Shown: piece by piece, positions 24,178 through 31,778 of the stretch
Numbering within the stretch: the first letter of the stretch is position 1
Layout of the letters: each line of letters starts with the position of its first letter
Assembly (NCBI GenBank): GCA_025936825.1
Contig: JAICSO010000033.1
Coordinates: 1-43,544 of the forward strand
Origin: Terriglobales bacterium
GTDB taxonomy: Bacteria; Acidobacteriota; Terriglobia; Terriglobales; Acidobacteriaceae
Direction of reading: 5' to 3'
DNA: 43,544 nt
The notes under the pieces: model-generated
Database searches by the model: none
What the model was told of the DNA's origin: nothing
The model's input: the letters and a program-made list of their open reading frames with translations, nothing else
Made by a program: the position numbers and the translations under genes

Positions 24178-25134
24178 ATGAGATTCAAGACAGGGATTTT
24201 CGCGATACTGACCGCTGCAGTTCTGGTCAGCACAATGGCGGTTGCCGCTGAGGAACCGTCGGAACAAGTCAAACGAATGGATGCAGCCGCAACCGTTTTA
24301 GACGAGATCATGGGAACTCCCGATAAGGGGATTCCGGAAGAACTGCTCGATTCCGCGAAGTGCCTCGCAGTCATACCGTCGATGGTCAAGATAGGTTTCG
24401 TCTTCGGCGGACGGCACGGAAGAGGAATCGCAACCTGCCGCACAACTTTTGGATGGAGCGCGCCTGCTCCTTTCACAGTGACCGGAGGCAGCTGGGGGTT
24501 GCAGATCGGTGGCGAAGCCGTCGACGTCGTCATGCTGGTAATGAATGACCAGGGCATGGAAAAGATGCTAGCCAGCAAGTTCAAGATTGGTGCTGACGCT
24601 TCTGCAGCGGCAGGCCCGGTTGGGCGCCACGTGGAAGGCACAACCGATTGGAAGATGCGCGCTGAAGTGCTCACCTATTCTCGCGCTCGCGGCGCGTTTG
24701 CAGGGCTCACGGTGAACGGCGCATCAATCACTCAAGACAAAGACGGCACGCGCATTCTGTACGGCCGGATGATCCCGTCCGCGCAAATTCTTAAGGGACA
24801 GGTAAAAGCCCCTGAGGGTTCGCATACCTTCCTGGCGGCGGTAAGGAAGTATGGAACTGAAGCACGCGTTGCCGAAGCATCAGACCGCGCCCAGAAAAGC
24901 GACACACGAACACGCGCCAACTCGACTGAAGCGAGGGGCGTGATCGAAGACAAGCTGAAGCGTGAGCCGGGCTTAGATAGCAAGGATATCCAAGTGACGT
25001 TGACTTCCGACGTGGTCACGCTGTCCGGATCTGTAATCAGCAGTGACGATCGCGACAAAGCTGTTCGGGTCGCGAAATTGTATGCCGGAGATCGAGCAGT
25101 CCAGGACCATTTATCGATCCAGAGGCCCGAGTAG
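24178..25134 (+). CDS. SYLF (Ysc84-like) lipid-binding domain fused to BON domain
   Basis: The 318-residue product has a signal peptide (MRFKTGIFAILTAAVLVSTM, cleavage near AVAAEE). Residues 30-230 follow the SYLF pattern: CLAVIPSMVKIGFVFGG, then GRGIATCRTTFGWSAPAPF, VDVVMLVMNDQGMEKML and SRARGAFAGLTVNGASI. The last 75 residues are a BON domain (VIEDKLKREPGLDSKDIQVT, LSGSVISSDDRDKAV). SYLF binds acidic membrane lipids and BON is found in envelope stress proteins such as OsmY. The pair suggests a periplasmic membrane-protecting protein. ATG 24178 follows GAGGG; ATG 24169 and 24118 also lie in frame. It is first in the stress island. Confidence 0.85.
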   Translation: MRFKTGIFAILTAAVLVSTMAVAAEEPSEQVKRMDAAATVLDEIMGTPDKGIPEELLDSAKCLAVIPSMVKIGFVFGGRHGRGIATCRTTFGWSAPAPFTVTGGSWGLQIGGEAVDVVMLVMNDQGMEKMLASKFKIGADASAAAGPVGRHVEGTTDWKMRAEVLTYSRARGAFAGLTVNGASITQDKDGTRILYGRMIPSAQILKGQVKAPEGSHTFLAAVRKYGTEARVAEASDRAQKSDTRTRANSTEARGVIEDKLKREPGLDSKDIQVTLTSDVVTLSGSVISSDDRDKAVRVAKLYAGDRAVQDHLSIQRPE

Positions 25135-25159
25135 TTTCCGCGCCTCTCAAGCGCATCGA

Positions 25160-25198
25160 GCGAAGGCCCGCCTCCCTATCGGCGGCGGGCCACTTCGC
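25160..25198 (+). terminator. Hairpin between SYLF-BON and BON genes
   Basis: GCGAA-GGCCCGCC (25160-25172) pairs with GGCGGGCC-TTCGC (25184-25191, 25194-25198), a 13-bp stem with a 2-nt bulge. It lies 26 nt after the SYLF-BON stop. No T-run follows, so it may stabilise the mRNA 3' end or act with Rho. Confidence 0.55.
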
Positions 25199-25221
25199 AC
25201 AAACCTACAACAGGAGAAAAC

Positions 25222-25635
25222 ATGACGAAGCTTAATTACACAAATATCGCTCGCACGCTGCTGTGCGGCGGTCTGCTACTCGGTGTGGGAGTAGTAGCGC
25301 GTGCCCAGGAACCAGCCAGTCAGCAGGCTTCGCCAGCTGCGGACAATACCAAGACGAACCAGCGAGATCGAAACGCGAACGAGCCCACGGCAGATCAGCA
25401 AAAGGAAAACCGTTCTGATCGCGAAATTACGCAACAGATACGACGAGCAATCGTGAAAGACCAGTCGCTCTCGACCTACGCCCACAACGTAAAGATCGTC
25501 ACTCAGAACGGGCAGGTCACATTGAAAGGTCCCGTGAGATCAGAGGACGAGAAGCGAGAAATCGAAAGCAAGGCTGCTGAAGTGGCGGGGCAGGACAAGG
25601 TCAGCAGCGAGCTTGACATCAAACCGCAGCAATAA
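25222..25635 (+). CDS. Secreted single BON-domain protein
   Basis: The 137-residue product has a signal peptide (LLCGGLLLGVGVVARA before QEPAS), a polar linker rich in Gln, Asn and Arg, and a C-terminal BON domain: ITQQIRRAIVKDQSLSTYA, then VKIVTQNGQVTLKGPVRSE and EIESKAAEVAGQDKV. BON proteins are thought to bind membrane lipids during osmotic or envelope stress. ATG 25222 follows CAGGAG. A single-BON relative of the second half of the preceding gene, it sits in the same-direction stress run. Its substrate or partner is unknown. Confidence 0.87.
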   Translation: MTKLNYTNIARTLLCGGLLLGVGVVARAQEPASQQASPAADNTKTNQRDRNANEPTADQQKENRSDREITQQIRRAIVKDQSLSTYAHNVKIVTQNGQVTLKGPVRSEDEKREIESKAAEVAGQDKVSSELDIKPQQ

Positions 25636-25676
25636 CGTTCGAAACCCATTTCGAACTTATCAAAGGAGAAGTACCC

Positions 25677-26237
25677 ATGGCAGGAAAAAACACAGCAGTA
25701 TTTGGCATTTATCCAACGCGCGTAAGTGTGGAAGGTGCGGTTGATGCCCTGAAGGCGGCAGGATTTCGTAACTCTGATATCTCCGTGCTGTTTCCCGAGA
25801 ACACGGGCACGAAAGATTTTGCCCATGAGAAAAACACCAAGGCACCGGAAGGCGCTGCAACGGGCGCAGGAACCGGAGCACTCCTGGGCGGCGGGCTGGG
25901 GTGGCTAGTGGGCATTGGGGCCCTCGCAATTCCAGGGCTAGGCCCGTTCATTGCCGCAGGGCCGATTGTGGCGGCGCTTGCCGGGGCGGGCGTCGGTGGA
26001 GCCATCGGCGGCCTCACAGGCGCATTGGTTGGCATGGGAATCCCCGAGTACGAAGCCAAACGTTATGAGGGCCGTGTCAAGGATGGCGGAATACTACTTT
26101 CCGTGCATTCGGATGATTCTCAGTGGACCAAGAAAGCGAAGGAAATCCTCGAGCACACCGGTGCCGAAGATGTCTCTTCCACCGGTGAAGCTACTGGTGA
26201 AAAGCGCGATTCCACCCAAATTCGCGAAGTAGCTTGA
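25677..26237 (+). CDS. Glycine-zipper general stress protein
   Basis: The 186-residue product starts with a small alpha/beta domain (TAVFGIYPTRVSVEGAVDAL, then GFRNSDISVLFPE), similar to the YflT/GSP17M stress-protein N-terminus. The centre is a long Gly/Ala region with glycine-zipper helices (GAATGAGTGALLGGGLGW, GAGVGGAIGGLTGALVGMG) that should insert into or span a membrane. The C-terminal part repeats the alpha/beta theme (GILLSVHSDDSQW). There is no signal peptide. ATG 25677 follows AAAGGAGAAG. Similar proteins are induced by desiccation, salt or cold in other bacteria; the exact role is unknown. Confidence 0.75.
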   Translation: MAGKNTAVFGIYPTRVSVEGAVDALKAAGFRNSDISVLFPENTGTKDFAHEKNTKAPEGAATGAGTGALLGGGLGWLVGIGALAIPGLGPFIAAGPIVAALAGAGVGGAIGGLTGALVGMGIPEYEAKRYEGRVKDGGILLSVHSDDSQWTKKAKEILEHTGAEDVSSTGEATGEKRDSTQIREVA

Positions 26238-26247
26238 CACAAGGAGT

Positions 26248-26278
26248 GCAGCGGACCTGGGTGAACCCGGTCCGCTGC
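26248..26278 (+). terminator. Strong hairpin after the glycine-zipper gene
   Basis: GCAGCGGACC (26248-26257) pairs with GGTCCGCTGC (26269-26278); inside, GGG and CCC close a TGAA tetraloop with one bulged T. The 13-bp stem lies 10 nt after the stop. It is followed by TTCTCATCTCC, only a weak T-rich tail. Terminator or mRNA end stabiliser. Confidence 0.62.
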
Positions 26279-26353
26279 TTCTCATCTCCCAATCGTCTGG
26301 TGTGCAGGTCGCACTCATGAATCATCGAACGACAACCGGTTCCCGGAGGAACA

Positions 26354-26905
26354 ATGCAAAACAAAACCTTGAACAAGCTATACGTAGCCGAATTGAAAGA
26401 CCTTTTTAGCGCCGAGAGTCAGTTGGTGAAAGCTCTTCCTAAAATGGCCAAAGCCGCATCCTCAGATGAACTTCGAGCCGGCTTCGAAAATCACTTGGAG
26501 CAAACTAAGGTTCACGTTCAACGTCTGGAAAAGATCTTCAAATCGCTGAACGAAAGCCCTACCGGCAAGAAATGTGTCGGTATGGAAGGCTTGGTGAAAG
26601 AAGGGTCCGAGTTGATGGAAGAGGGTTTTGAAGGAGCCGTTTTGGACGCAGGATTGATCGGTGCCGCTCGACGAGTGGAGCACTACGAGATTGCTGCGTA
26701 CGGGGTGGTCAACGAAATCGCCACGGCCCTTGGACAAACGCAGCACGCTTCCCTGCTGGAAGAGACCCTGGCCGAAGAGTCGGAAACCGACGAGAAACTG
26801 GCCGACCTCGCGGAAGAGATCAACTTCCAAGCCAAGGAAGAGGCTTCTGAAAGACCGCATGACGAATCCGAGCGAGAACGAAAACGGCCTACGCACGCTG
26901 CTTAG
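26354..26905 (+). CDS. YciE/YciF-like ferritin-fold protein (DUF892)
   Basis: The 183-residue product is a four-helix ferritin-like bundle of the DUF892 family: LNKLYVAELKDLFSAESQLV, then ENHLEQTKVHVQRLEKIF, VLDAGLIGAARRVEHYEIAA and EETLAEESETDEKLADLAE. The acidic and His residues at the usual di-metal positions (E in AELKD and AESQ, ExxxxH in ENHLEQTKVH, ExxH near VEHYE) are present. It is cytoplasmic. Relatives are induced in stationary phase and by osmotic stress, and a protective metal-handling role is proposed. A charged tail of about 20 residues (Glu/Arg-rich) follows the domain. ATG 26354 follows GGAGGAACA. Confidence 0.88.
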   Translation: MQNKTLNKLYVAELKDLFSAESQLVKALPKMAKAASSDELRAGFENHLEQTKVHVQRLEKIFKSLNESPTGKKCVGMEGLVKEGSELMEEGFEGAVLDAGLIGAARRVEHYEIAAYGVVNEIATALGQTQHASLLEETLAEESETDEKLADLAEEINFQAKEEASERPHDESERERKRPTHAA

Positions 26906-26960
26906 CCCAGAACACAATTTCTACGGAAACGAAAGACCAACATGACGAGGAGAAACAGGG

Positions 26961-27758
26961 ATGTACCACCACATAAAAAAACTCATGTACACGGTGAACG
27001 TCGGAAGTGCGGATCCGCGCTTTGGCAACATGCTGCTGGAGCAGTTCGGCGGCGCTAACGGCGAACTGGCGGCTGCGATGCAGTACTCGGTTCAAGGCCT
27101 CAATTGTGATGATCCAGAGCGAAAAGACATGCTGATGGATATCGGGACCGAAGAGTTGAGTCATCTGGAAATCGTAGGCACATTGGCGCGAATGCACCTC
27201 AAGCCTACGAAGAAGAGTCGAGATGCCGCCGAGGCTGATCCGCTCATAGCGATCGCCGGTGGAGGCGGAGTTGGCTTGTTCAATTCCATGGGCGACGCCT
27301 GGACCGCTGATTATCTGAAGATTACTGGGGAACTTGATGTTGACCTGCGAAGCAATATTGCCGCAGAAGCGCGCGCGAAAATCGTTTACGAGCGCTTGAT
27401 CAACTTCTGTGATGACGCGGGAACCAAAGACGCGCTCCAATTCCTGATGACTCGTGAGATCACTCACATGAAAGCATTCACTGCCGCGCTTGAAAGTCTG
27501 GGGAAAGACCGGTTTTCCATCGGGAACATACCTCCGACGCCTGGCTTGGTGGACGAGTATTTCAACGACTCCAGCGGGGTAGGCGATGAGGGCGAAACCG
27601 ACGCTCGCGGTCCGTGGAACGAGGGCGGCAACTGGAGAATCGTTGATTTCCCGGAACTCGAACAGGGCGTCGAGGGAGATCAGGCAAAGACGGCCGCCAA
27701 GAGCAACAAACGCGTCAATGATGACGGCGGAAAGACCAGAGTCAAGAAGTCGGCATAA
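26961..27758 (+). CDS. Manganese catalase
   Basis: The 265-residue product matches dimanganese catalases. The ligands are in place: Glu35 in GGANGELAAAMQY, Glu65 and His68 in GTEELSHLEIV, Glu in NIAAEARAKIVYERL and His in REITHMKAF. The Mn pair splits hydrogen peroxide to water and oxygen without heme. The C-terminal part holds NIPPTPGLVDEYFNDSSG and GPWNEGGNWRIVDFP, as in the family, then a Lys-rich tail. It follows the YciF-like gene by 55 bp and probably belongs to its transcript. ATG 26961 follows GAGGAGAAACAGGG. Function is assigned from these residues. Confidence 0.93.
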   Translation: MYHHIKKLMYTVNVGSADPRFGNMLLEQFGGANGELAAAMQYSVQGLNCDDPERKDMLMDIGTEELSHLEIVGTLARMHLKPTKKSRDAAEADPLIAIAGGGGVGLFNSMGDAWTADYLKITGELDVDLRSNIAAEARAKIVYERLINFCDDAGTKDALQFLMTREITHMKAFTAALESLGKDRFSIGNIPPTPGLVDEYFNDSSGVGDEGETDARGPWNEGGNWRIVDFPELEQGVEGDQAKTAAKSNKRVNDDGGKTRVKKSA

Positions 27759-27785
27759 AATAGCGGGTCAATAAAAGGAGCTCTT

Positions 27786-28043
27786 ATGCAAGACAAAGTT
27801 CGCAGCGGCGTTTTAGAAGATCGTTTCACAGGTGCCATTGAGTCGCAAACCTCCAAAGTCCCAAGTTCGGGCTATTTGGCGGCGGCATTCGGCGCCATTA
27901 CCGCTTCAGCCATTTTGAAGATCGTGGGTAAGGATGACTGGGCGCTGTTTGTAGGACAGTGGCCGGCGGCATTTCTGCTAATGGGCGTCTACAACAAGAT
28001 AGTGAAGCAGCACGGCTCAGATGCATACAGCAAGGCTGCTTAA
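27786..28043 (+). CDS. Small membrane protein of unknown function
   Basis: The 85-residue product starts at ATG 27786 after AAAGGAGCTCTT. It has a polar N-terminus and two hydrophobic stretches (YLAAAFGAITASAILKIVG and FVGQWPAAFLLMGVYNKIV), so it is probably a two-helix inner-membrane protein. I recognise no named family. It lies 27 bp after manganese catalase and before a GlsB-like gene, in a run of stress genes, which suggests co-expression. Confidence 0.7.
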   Translation: MQDKVRSGVLEDRFTGAIESQTSKVPSSGYLAAAFGAITASAILKIVGKDDWALFVGQWPAAFLLMGVYNKIVKQHGSDAYSKAA

Positions 28044-28054
28044 CAAGTCGGTTT

Positions 28055-28097
28055 GGACCCTCGATCTGTCCTCAAACCTGGAGCTTCTCGAGGGTCC
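28055..28097 (+). repeat. 10-bp inverted repeat after the small membrane gene
   Basis: GGACCCTCGA (28055-28064) is repeated inverted as TCGAGGGTCC (28088-28097) with a 23-nt spacer. It starts 11 nt after the stop codon. The stem is strong, but the loop is long and no T-run follows, so it may be an mRNA end or a processing structure. Confidence 0.5.
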
Positions 28098-28167
28098 GCG
28101 CTGACTTCTTAAGAGTCTCAATACAAACCCAACGAGCAACAATAACCAAGTTTAAAGGAGAAGGATT

Positions 28168-28428
28168 ATGTCGATTTTGGCCTGGATCGTGTTGGGTTTG
28201 ATTGCTGGGTTCATAGGCAGCAAGCTAGTGAACAAGAGTGGCGAAGGAGTGATTCTCGATATCGTGCTGGGAATCGTTGGCGCTGTCGTTGGGGGCTGGG
28301 TCTTCACCATGTTCGGAGCTCACGGCGTATCCGGCGTGAACCTGTATAGCCTGTTTGTCGCTGTGATTGGGGCGGTGCTCATCTTGGTTGTTTACCATGC
28401 CGTCAGAGGTGGAAGAACGCGCGCGTAA
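28168..28428 (+). CDS. GlsB/YeaQ/YmgE-family membrane protein
   Basis: The 86-residue product is three hydrophobic helices with the family pattern: SILAWIVLGLIAGFIGSKLV, then NKSGEGVILDIVLGIVGAVV, GGWVFTMFG and a third helix ending VVYHAVR. The family was called transglycosylase-associated but no enzyme activity is known; members rise in acid, salt and stationary-phase stress. ATG 28168 follows AAAGGAGAAGG. It is the last clear gene of the plus-strand stress run before the strand changes. Confidence 0.88.
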   Translation: MSILAWIVLGLIAGFIGSKLVNKSGEGVILDIVLGIVGAVVGGWVFTMFGAHGVSGVNLYSLFVAVIGAVLILVVYHAVRGGRTRA

Positions 28429-28617
28429 GCTGCTGCACCGTGGGGAATCTCGTCCTCACATCTATTGACCGTATACGGCTCGTGCGATCTTAGTAAAGGA
28501 GACTCAGCGCGCACGTTGGGGGAGTGACTTGCTGAGCGTGACTAATTTCGGAAACATAACTGTGCGGATTTCCTCGTTACTGCAGTTCGATCCATCAGAG
28601 GATGCATGCCGCACCTC

Positions 28618-28845
28618 TCAGGCGAGGGTTACTTTTCCCAACACATCGAGCCCTGCACTTCGCAGTAAGCCGGCAACCCCGGATTCCGATAGACGGGAGG
28701 AATCGTATTCGATTCGGAGCGTGCGCTCTTTTCCGTTTACAGTCATGCGCCAGATACCATAGACGTCACGCACGCGGGCCATCGCGCGCGTCTGAACTTC
28801 TGTTAGTTGGGTGCCATAGCGAAAAGCAACGTTAATTAAAGTCAT
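28618..28845 (-). CDS. Small HMA-like fold protein without metal Cys pair
   Basis: The 75-residue product has the beta-alpha-beta rhythm of heavy-metal-associated domains: LINVAFRYG, a helix with TEVQTRAMARVRDVYGIWRM, TLRIEYDSSRLSESGVAGLL, then AGLDVLGKV. The Cys-x2-Cys metal site of that fold is absent, so it should not be called a copper chaperone. Function unknown. ATG 28845 is chosen; ATG 28857 and a further in-frame start at 28872 are possible, and no strong ribosome-binding site separates them. It runs opposite to its stress-gene neighbours. Confidence 0.55.
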   Translation of the reverse strand: MTLINVAFRYGTQLTEVQTRAMARVRDVYGIWRMTVNGKERTLRIEYDSSRLSESGVAGLLRSAGLDVLGKVTLA

Positions 28846-29083
28846 TGTCCAACCCATCCTTGCGTACACCAACCAAGATACGATCAGTGCTCGCCCATCC
28901 TAGGCTTGCATTGCTGCAAGAGAATTACTGAGCAAGATAGCTCAATTCGGCATACGCCCAGCGTGTAATCAAAATAGAGTTGAAATTGCGAGAAAGATGT
29001 CGCCGTCTTGGTAAAGATGAAACCACCTCTGAAATCCGATTTCTAATCTTCTGCTGGAATGGATACCAACCGGGAGTTCACCA

Positions 29084-29236
29084 ATGCTCACGCACGCCAT
29101 ACGTGCCGCGGTGAGCTATCTTGCTCAGACAAGAAACTCTGCTCCTGCCATGATTGATTTGCCCGAGTGTGTGGATCGAATCGTGGCCGCTGATTCGCAG
29201 TTCCAATTTCTCGGTCGCTGCGACCGTTACTGGTGA
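29084..29236 (+). CDS. Possible 50-residue protein
   Basis: ATG 29084 follows GGGAG by 8 nt and opens a 50-codon frame, with sequence beginning MLTHAIRAAVSYLAQTRNS and ending FLGRCDRYW. Composition is protein-like but no family is recognised. It could be a chance frame in a 560-bp stretch between supported genes. Confidence 0.3.
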   Translation: MLTHAIRAAVSYLAQTRNSAPAMIDLPECVDRIVAADSQFQFLGRCDRYW

Positions 29237-29406
29237 CCTCACCCGAAAGCGACCACATCCAGAAGACCGGCATTCAAGCCGTGCGTTGTCGATCAATCCG
29301 GCGAACACGATCGATCCACAAGAGCTCCCTCCCGACAGCTGAACTTGCGCATCCGCGTTTCACGCGAGATGTGAGAGGTGTCCGCAGGAAGGAAACGTCA
29401 AAGACT

Positions 29407-29599
29407 ATGCCCTTACTTCAAGCAGTAGAGATTCTGGTGGTAGTAGGCGTCCTGCTATGGCTGGTGAACCGATTCATTCCTATGCAGTCGTCTATCAAGT
29501 CAATTCTGAACGCGGTGGGTAGTGATTGCGGTAGTTGTGTGGCCGCTCAACGCGTTGGGGCTCTTTCATTCGCTATCCCGCATGCGTATCGGATCGTGA
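29407..29599 (+). pseudogene. Thivi_2564-like small membrane protein, frameshifted
   Basis: The first frame reads MPLLQAVEILVVVGVLLWLV then NRFIPMQSSIKSILNAV, the hallmark first half of the small Thivi_2564-type membrane protein. It then turns to non-hydrophobic sequence. One base further on, the next frame carries VVIAVVVWPLNALGLFHS and a prompt TGA at 29597, the expected second half. Removing one G from the GGG at 29517-29519 would join them. This is either a new pseudogene or a sequence error. Function of the family is unknown; it often occurs near stress and OmpA genes, as here. No strong ribosome-binding site; GGAAGGAAA lies about 12 nt before the ATG. Confidence 0.72.
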
Positions 29600-29691
29600 T
29601 GGGTGAGTTTAGGGCAACCAGCCCGGACACGACATGCCAACCCAACATTCCAACAAGGTAACCCGGCAGACAACTGCCTGAAGGAGATCCT

Positions 29692-31443
29692 TTGAAAACC
29701 AAGCTTTTGCTAACAGCTGCCGTGCTTCTCAGCACCAGCGCTTTTGCCCAAACCACTTCTCAAACAGAACTCGTGGTCGAACCCATGAACCCGACTCCCG
29801 TTTTTCACGTGTCAGTGACCAGTCGTAACGTGCAGGCGATCAACTACAAGCACCGGGGAGGAACCACCAAGCTGGATTTTGCCGGGACAGACCTTATGCC
29901 TGCCGCAACCGGCCAGGCAAAAGTGGAGAGCAAGAAAGGTTATGTCGAAATCGAAGTTGAATTTGCCAATCTGCAAAAGCCCACGGTGTTCGGTGGCGAG
30001 TATCTGACGTACGTCCTTTGGGCAATTTCTCCAGAGGGCCGGGCGATCAATCTCGGCGAAATCCTGGTGGGCTATAACCACCGCAGCAAGGTCGACGTCA
30101 CCACTGACCTTCAGGCCTTTGCTTTGGTCGTCACTGCAGAACCTTATTATGCGGTACGGCAGCCCAGCAACGTGGTCGTGATCGAGAATGTGGTCCGCCC
30201 CGACACCAAAGGAACCACCGAGGCCCTGAACGCCAAGTATGAACTCATGGAGCGCGGCGGCTATATTCCGACCGGCTACAAATTCGATCCGGTCGTTCTG
30301 AATACTCGCCTGCCGTTGGAGTTCTTCGAAGCGCGCAATGCGGTACGTATCGCGCAATCCGAGGGCGCAGAGCAGTACGCCAGCGACAGCTACCAGCACG
30401 CTGTCCGCTTGATGGACAAAGTCGATCTATTCGCCACCAGCAAGCACACGGACAGAAAGGCAATGATCGCCGTCGCCCGCGAAGTCGTGCAGACAGCGGA
30501 AGACGCTCGCGCAATCACCGTCAAGAAAATCGATGAGCAACGTCAGGCCAACGAACGTCAAGCTGCCGCCAATGCGCAAGCACAAACCCAGGCCGAAGCA
30601 GACGACGCTACGCGGCAGAAGCAGCAGGCCCAGTCGGACCAGGCAAGAGCGGAGATCGCCAAAGCTCAGGCAGAATCAGACACCGCCAACGCGCAAGCGG
30701 CGACACGCGAGGCACAAGCCGCCACCGCAAATGCTGAAGCTGCAAAAACGCAAGCCGAACTTAACGCGGCGAATGCACAAGCCGACAAGCAACAAGCTGA
30801 CTCTGACGCCGCAACGGCCCGCGCCAATGCTGCCGATTCTCAGGCGGACTCAGACAAAGCGCGAGCCGATATGGCGGACAGCCAGGCTGCTTCAGCGACC
30901 GCAGTTTCCGCGGCCCAGGCTGATGCTGATCGATCCCGCGCGGCCGCCCAGCAAGCTCAATTGAAAACCGATCAGGCCGAAACCGACAAATTGGCAATGC
31001 GCGCCAAACTGTCCGAGCAGTTGAACGCAGTCCTTCAGACTCGCGACAGCGCTCGGGGTCTCATCGTCAGCATGTCCGATGTCTTGTTCGAAAGCGGAGA
31101 GTACTCGTTAAAGTCGGGCGCTCGAGAGAAGCTGGCGAAAGTGGCCGGTATTCTACTCGCCTACCCAGGACTGAATATCGCAGTCGGCGGCTACACGGAC
31201 AATGTGGGCGGCGATACGATGAATCAGAAACTCTCTGAGAATCGCGCGGGCTCGGTACGTGACTACCTGGTGCAAGAAGGGGTCTCGGCGAACTCGGTGA
31301 CAGCTCAGGGATATGGCAACAGTTCACCGGTTGCCACAAACAATAACGCCGCTGGCCGCCAGCAGAACCGAAGGGTTGAACTCGTGGTTTCCGGCGAGGC
31401 CATCGGCCACCCGGTAGATGCAACCACGGGGAGCTTGCGCTAA
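29692..31443 (+). CDS. OmpA-domain protein with long Ala-rich coiled coil
   Basis: The 583-residue product starts at TTG 29692, 7 nt after AAGGAG. It has a signal peptide (LLLTAAVLLSTSAFA). Residues 25-270 hold an unfamiliar globular domain; 275-445 are a long Ala/Gln/Asp-rich helix with repeats such as AAANAQAQTQAEADDATR, a likely coiled coil. Residues 455-570 are an OmpA/Pal peptidoglycan-binding domain (VLFESGEYSLKSGAREKL, GGYTDNVGGD, NQKLSENRAGSVRDYL, NRRVELVV). The domain should bind peptidoglycan and the coiled coil could span the periplasm, tethering the outer membrane. The nucleotide repeats of the coiled-coil part may mutate quickly. The first domain is the unknown part. Confidence 0.86.
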   Translation: MKTKLLLTAAVLLSTSAFAQTTSQTELVVEPMNPTPVFHVSVTSRNVQAINYKHRGGTTKLDFAGTDLMPAATGQAKVESKKGYVEIEVEFANLQKPTVFGGEYLTYVLWAISPEGRAINLGEILVGYNHRSKVDVTTDLQAFALVVTAEPYYAVRQPSNVVVIENVVRPDTKGTTEALNAKYELMERGGYIPTGYKFDPVVLNTRLPLEFFEARNAVRIAQSEGAEQYASDSYQHAVRLMDKVDLFATSKHTDRKAMIAVAREVVQTAEDARAITVKKIDEQRQANERQAAANAQAQTQAEADDATRQKQQAQSDQARAEIAKAQAESDTANAQAATREAQAATANAEAAKTQAELNAANAQADKQQADSDAATARANAADSQADSDKARADMADSQAASATAVSAAQADADRSRAAAQQAQLKTDQAETDKLAMRAKLSEQLNAVLQTRDSARGLIVSMSDVLFESGEYSLKSGAREKLAKVAGILLAYPGLNIAVGGYTDNVGGDTMNQKLSENRAGSVRDYLVQEGVSANSVTAQGYGNSSPVATNNNAAGRQQNRRVELVVSGEAIGHPVDATTGSLR

Positions 31444-31619
31444 AAGCGCCGGCGTCGAGTCGGGATTGCGACCTGAATCTCGATGGAATGGCGAGAGTTT
31501 CCTCGTGGTCTTCGTCGTTCCTGGTTTATTGGAGCGGACCGAACAAGGGATCGAAGGTCACGGGGGAAGTTCAACTCAGAAACTCCGAACGTTTTGCGAG
31601 ATCGAGAAAGGAGTGAAAT

Positions 31620-31775
31620 ATGCTTGGAATCATACTGATCGTGATTTTGCTTTTAGTGCTCTTTGGTGCGCTGCCCCGCTGGTCGCACAGTCGAAGCTGG
31701 GGCTATGCCCCGAGCGGCACGGTAGGCGTGATCCTTGTCGTTGTGGTGATTCTGCTGCTCCTCGGCAGGATCTAG
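31620..31775 (+). CDS. DUF3309-like small membrane protein
   Basis: This 51-residue product is too short for ordinary gene finders with a length limit. ATG 31620 follows AAAGGAG. The sequence is MLGIILIVILLLVLFGALP, then RWSHSRSWGYAPSG, then a second hydrophobic helix ending LLLLGRI. The Pro-x-Trp-x-His-Ser-Arg-Ser-Trp-Gly-Tyr centre is the hallmark of DUF3309. It is probably a two-helix inner-membrane hairpin. Role unknown; similar genes lie among stress genes. The next gene starts 3 nt after its stop. Confidence 0.85.
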   Translation: MLGIILIVILLLVLFGALPRWSHSRSWGYAPSGTVGVILVVVVILLLLGRI

Positions 31776-31778
31776 AGT

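Noticed and set aside
24108-24674. 188-codon minus-strand frame over the SYLF-BON gene
   Set aside because: Antisense shadow of a gene with a signal peptide and two recognised domains.
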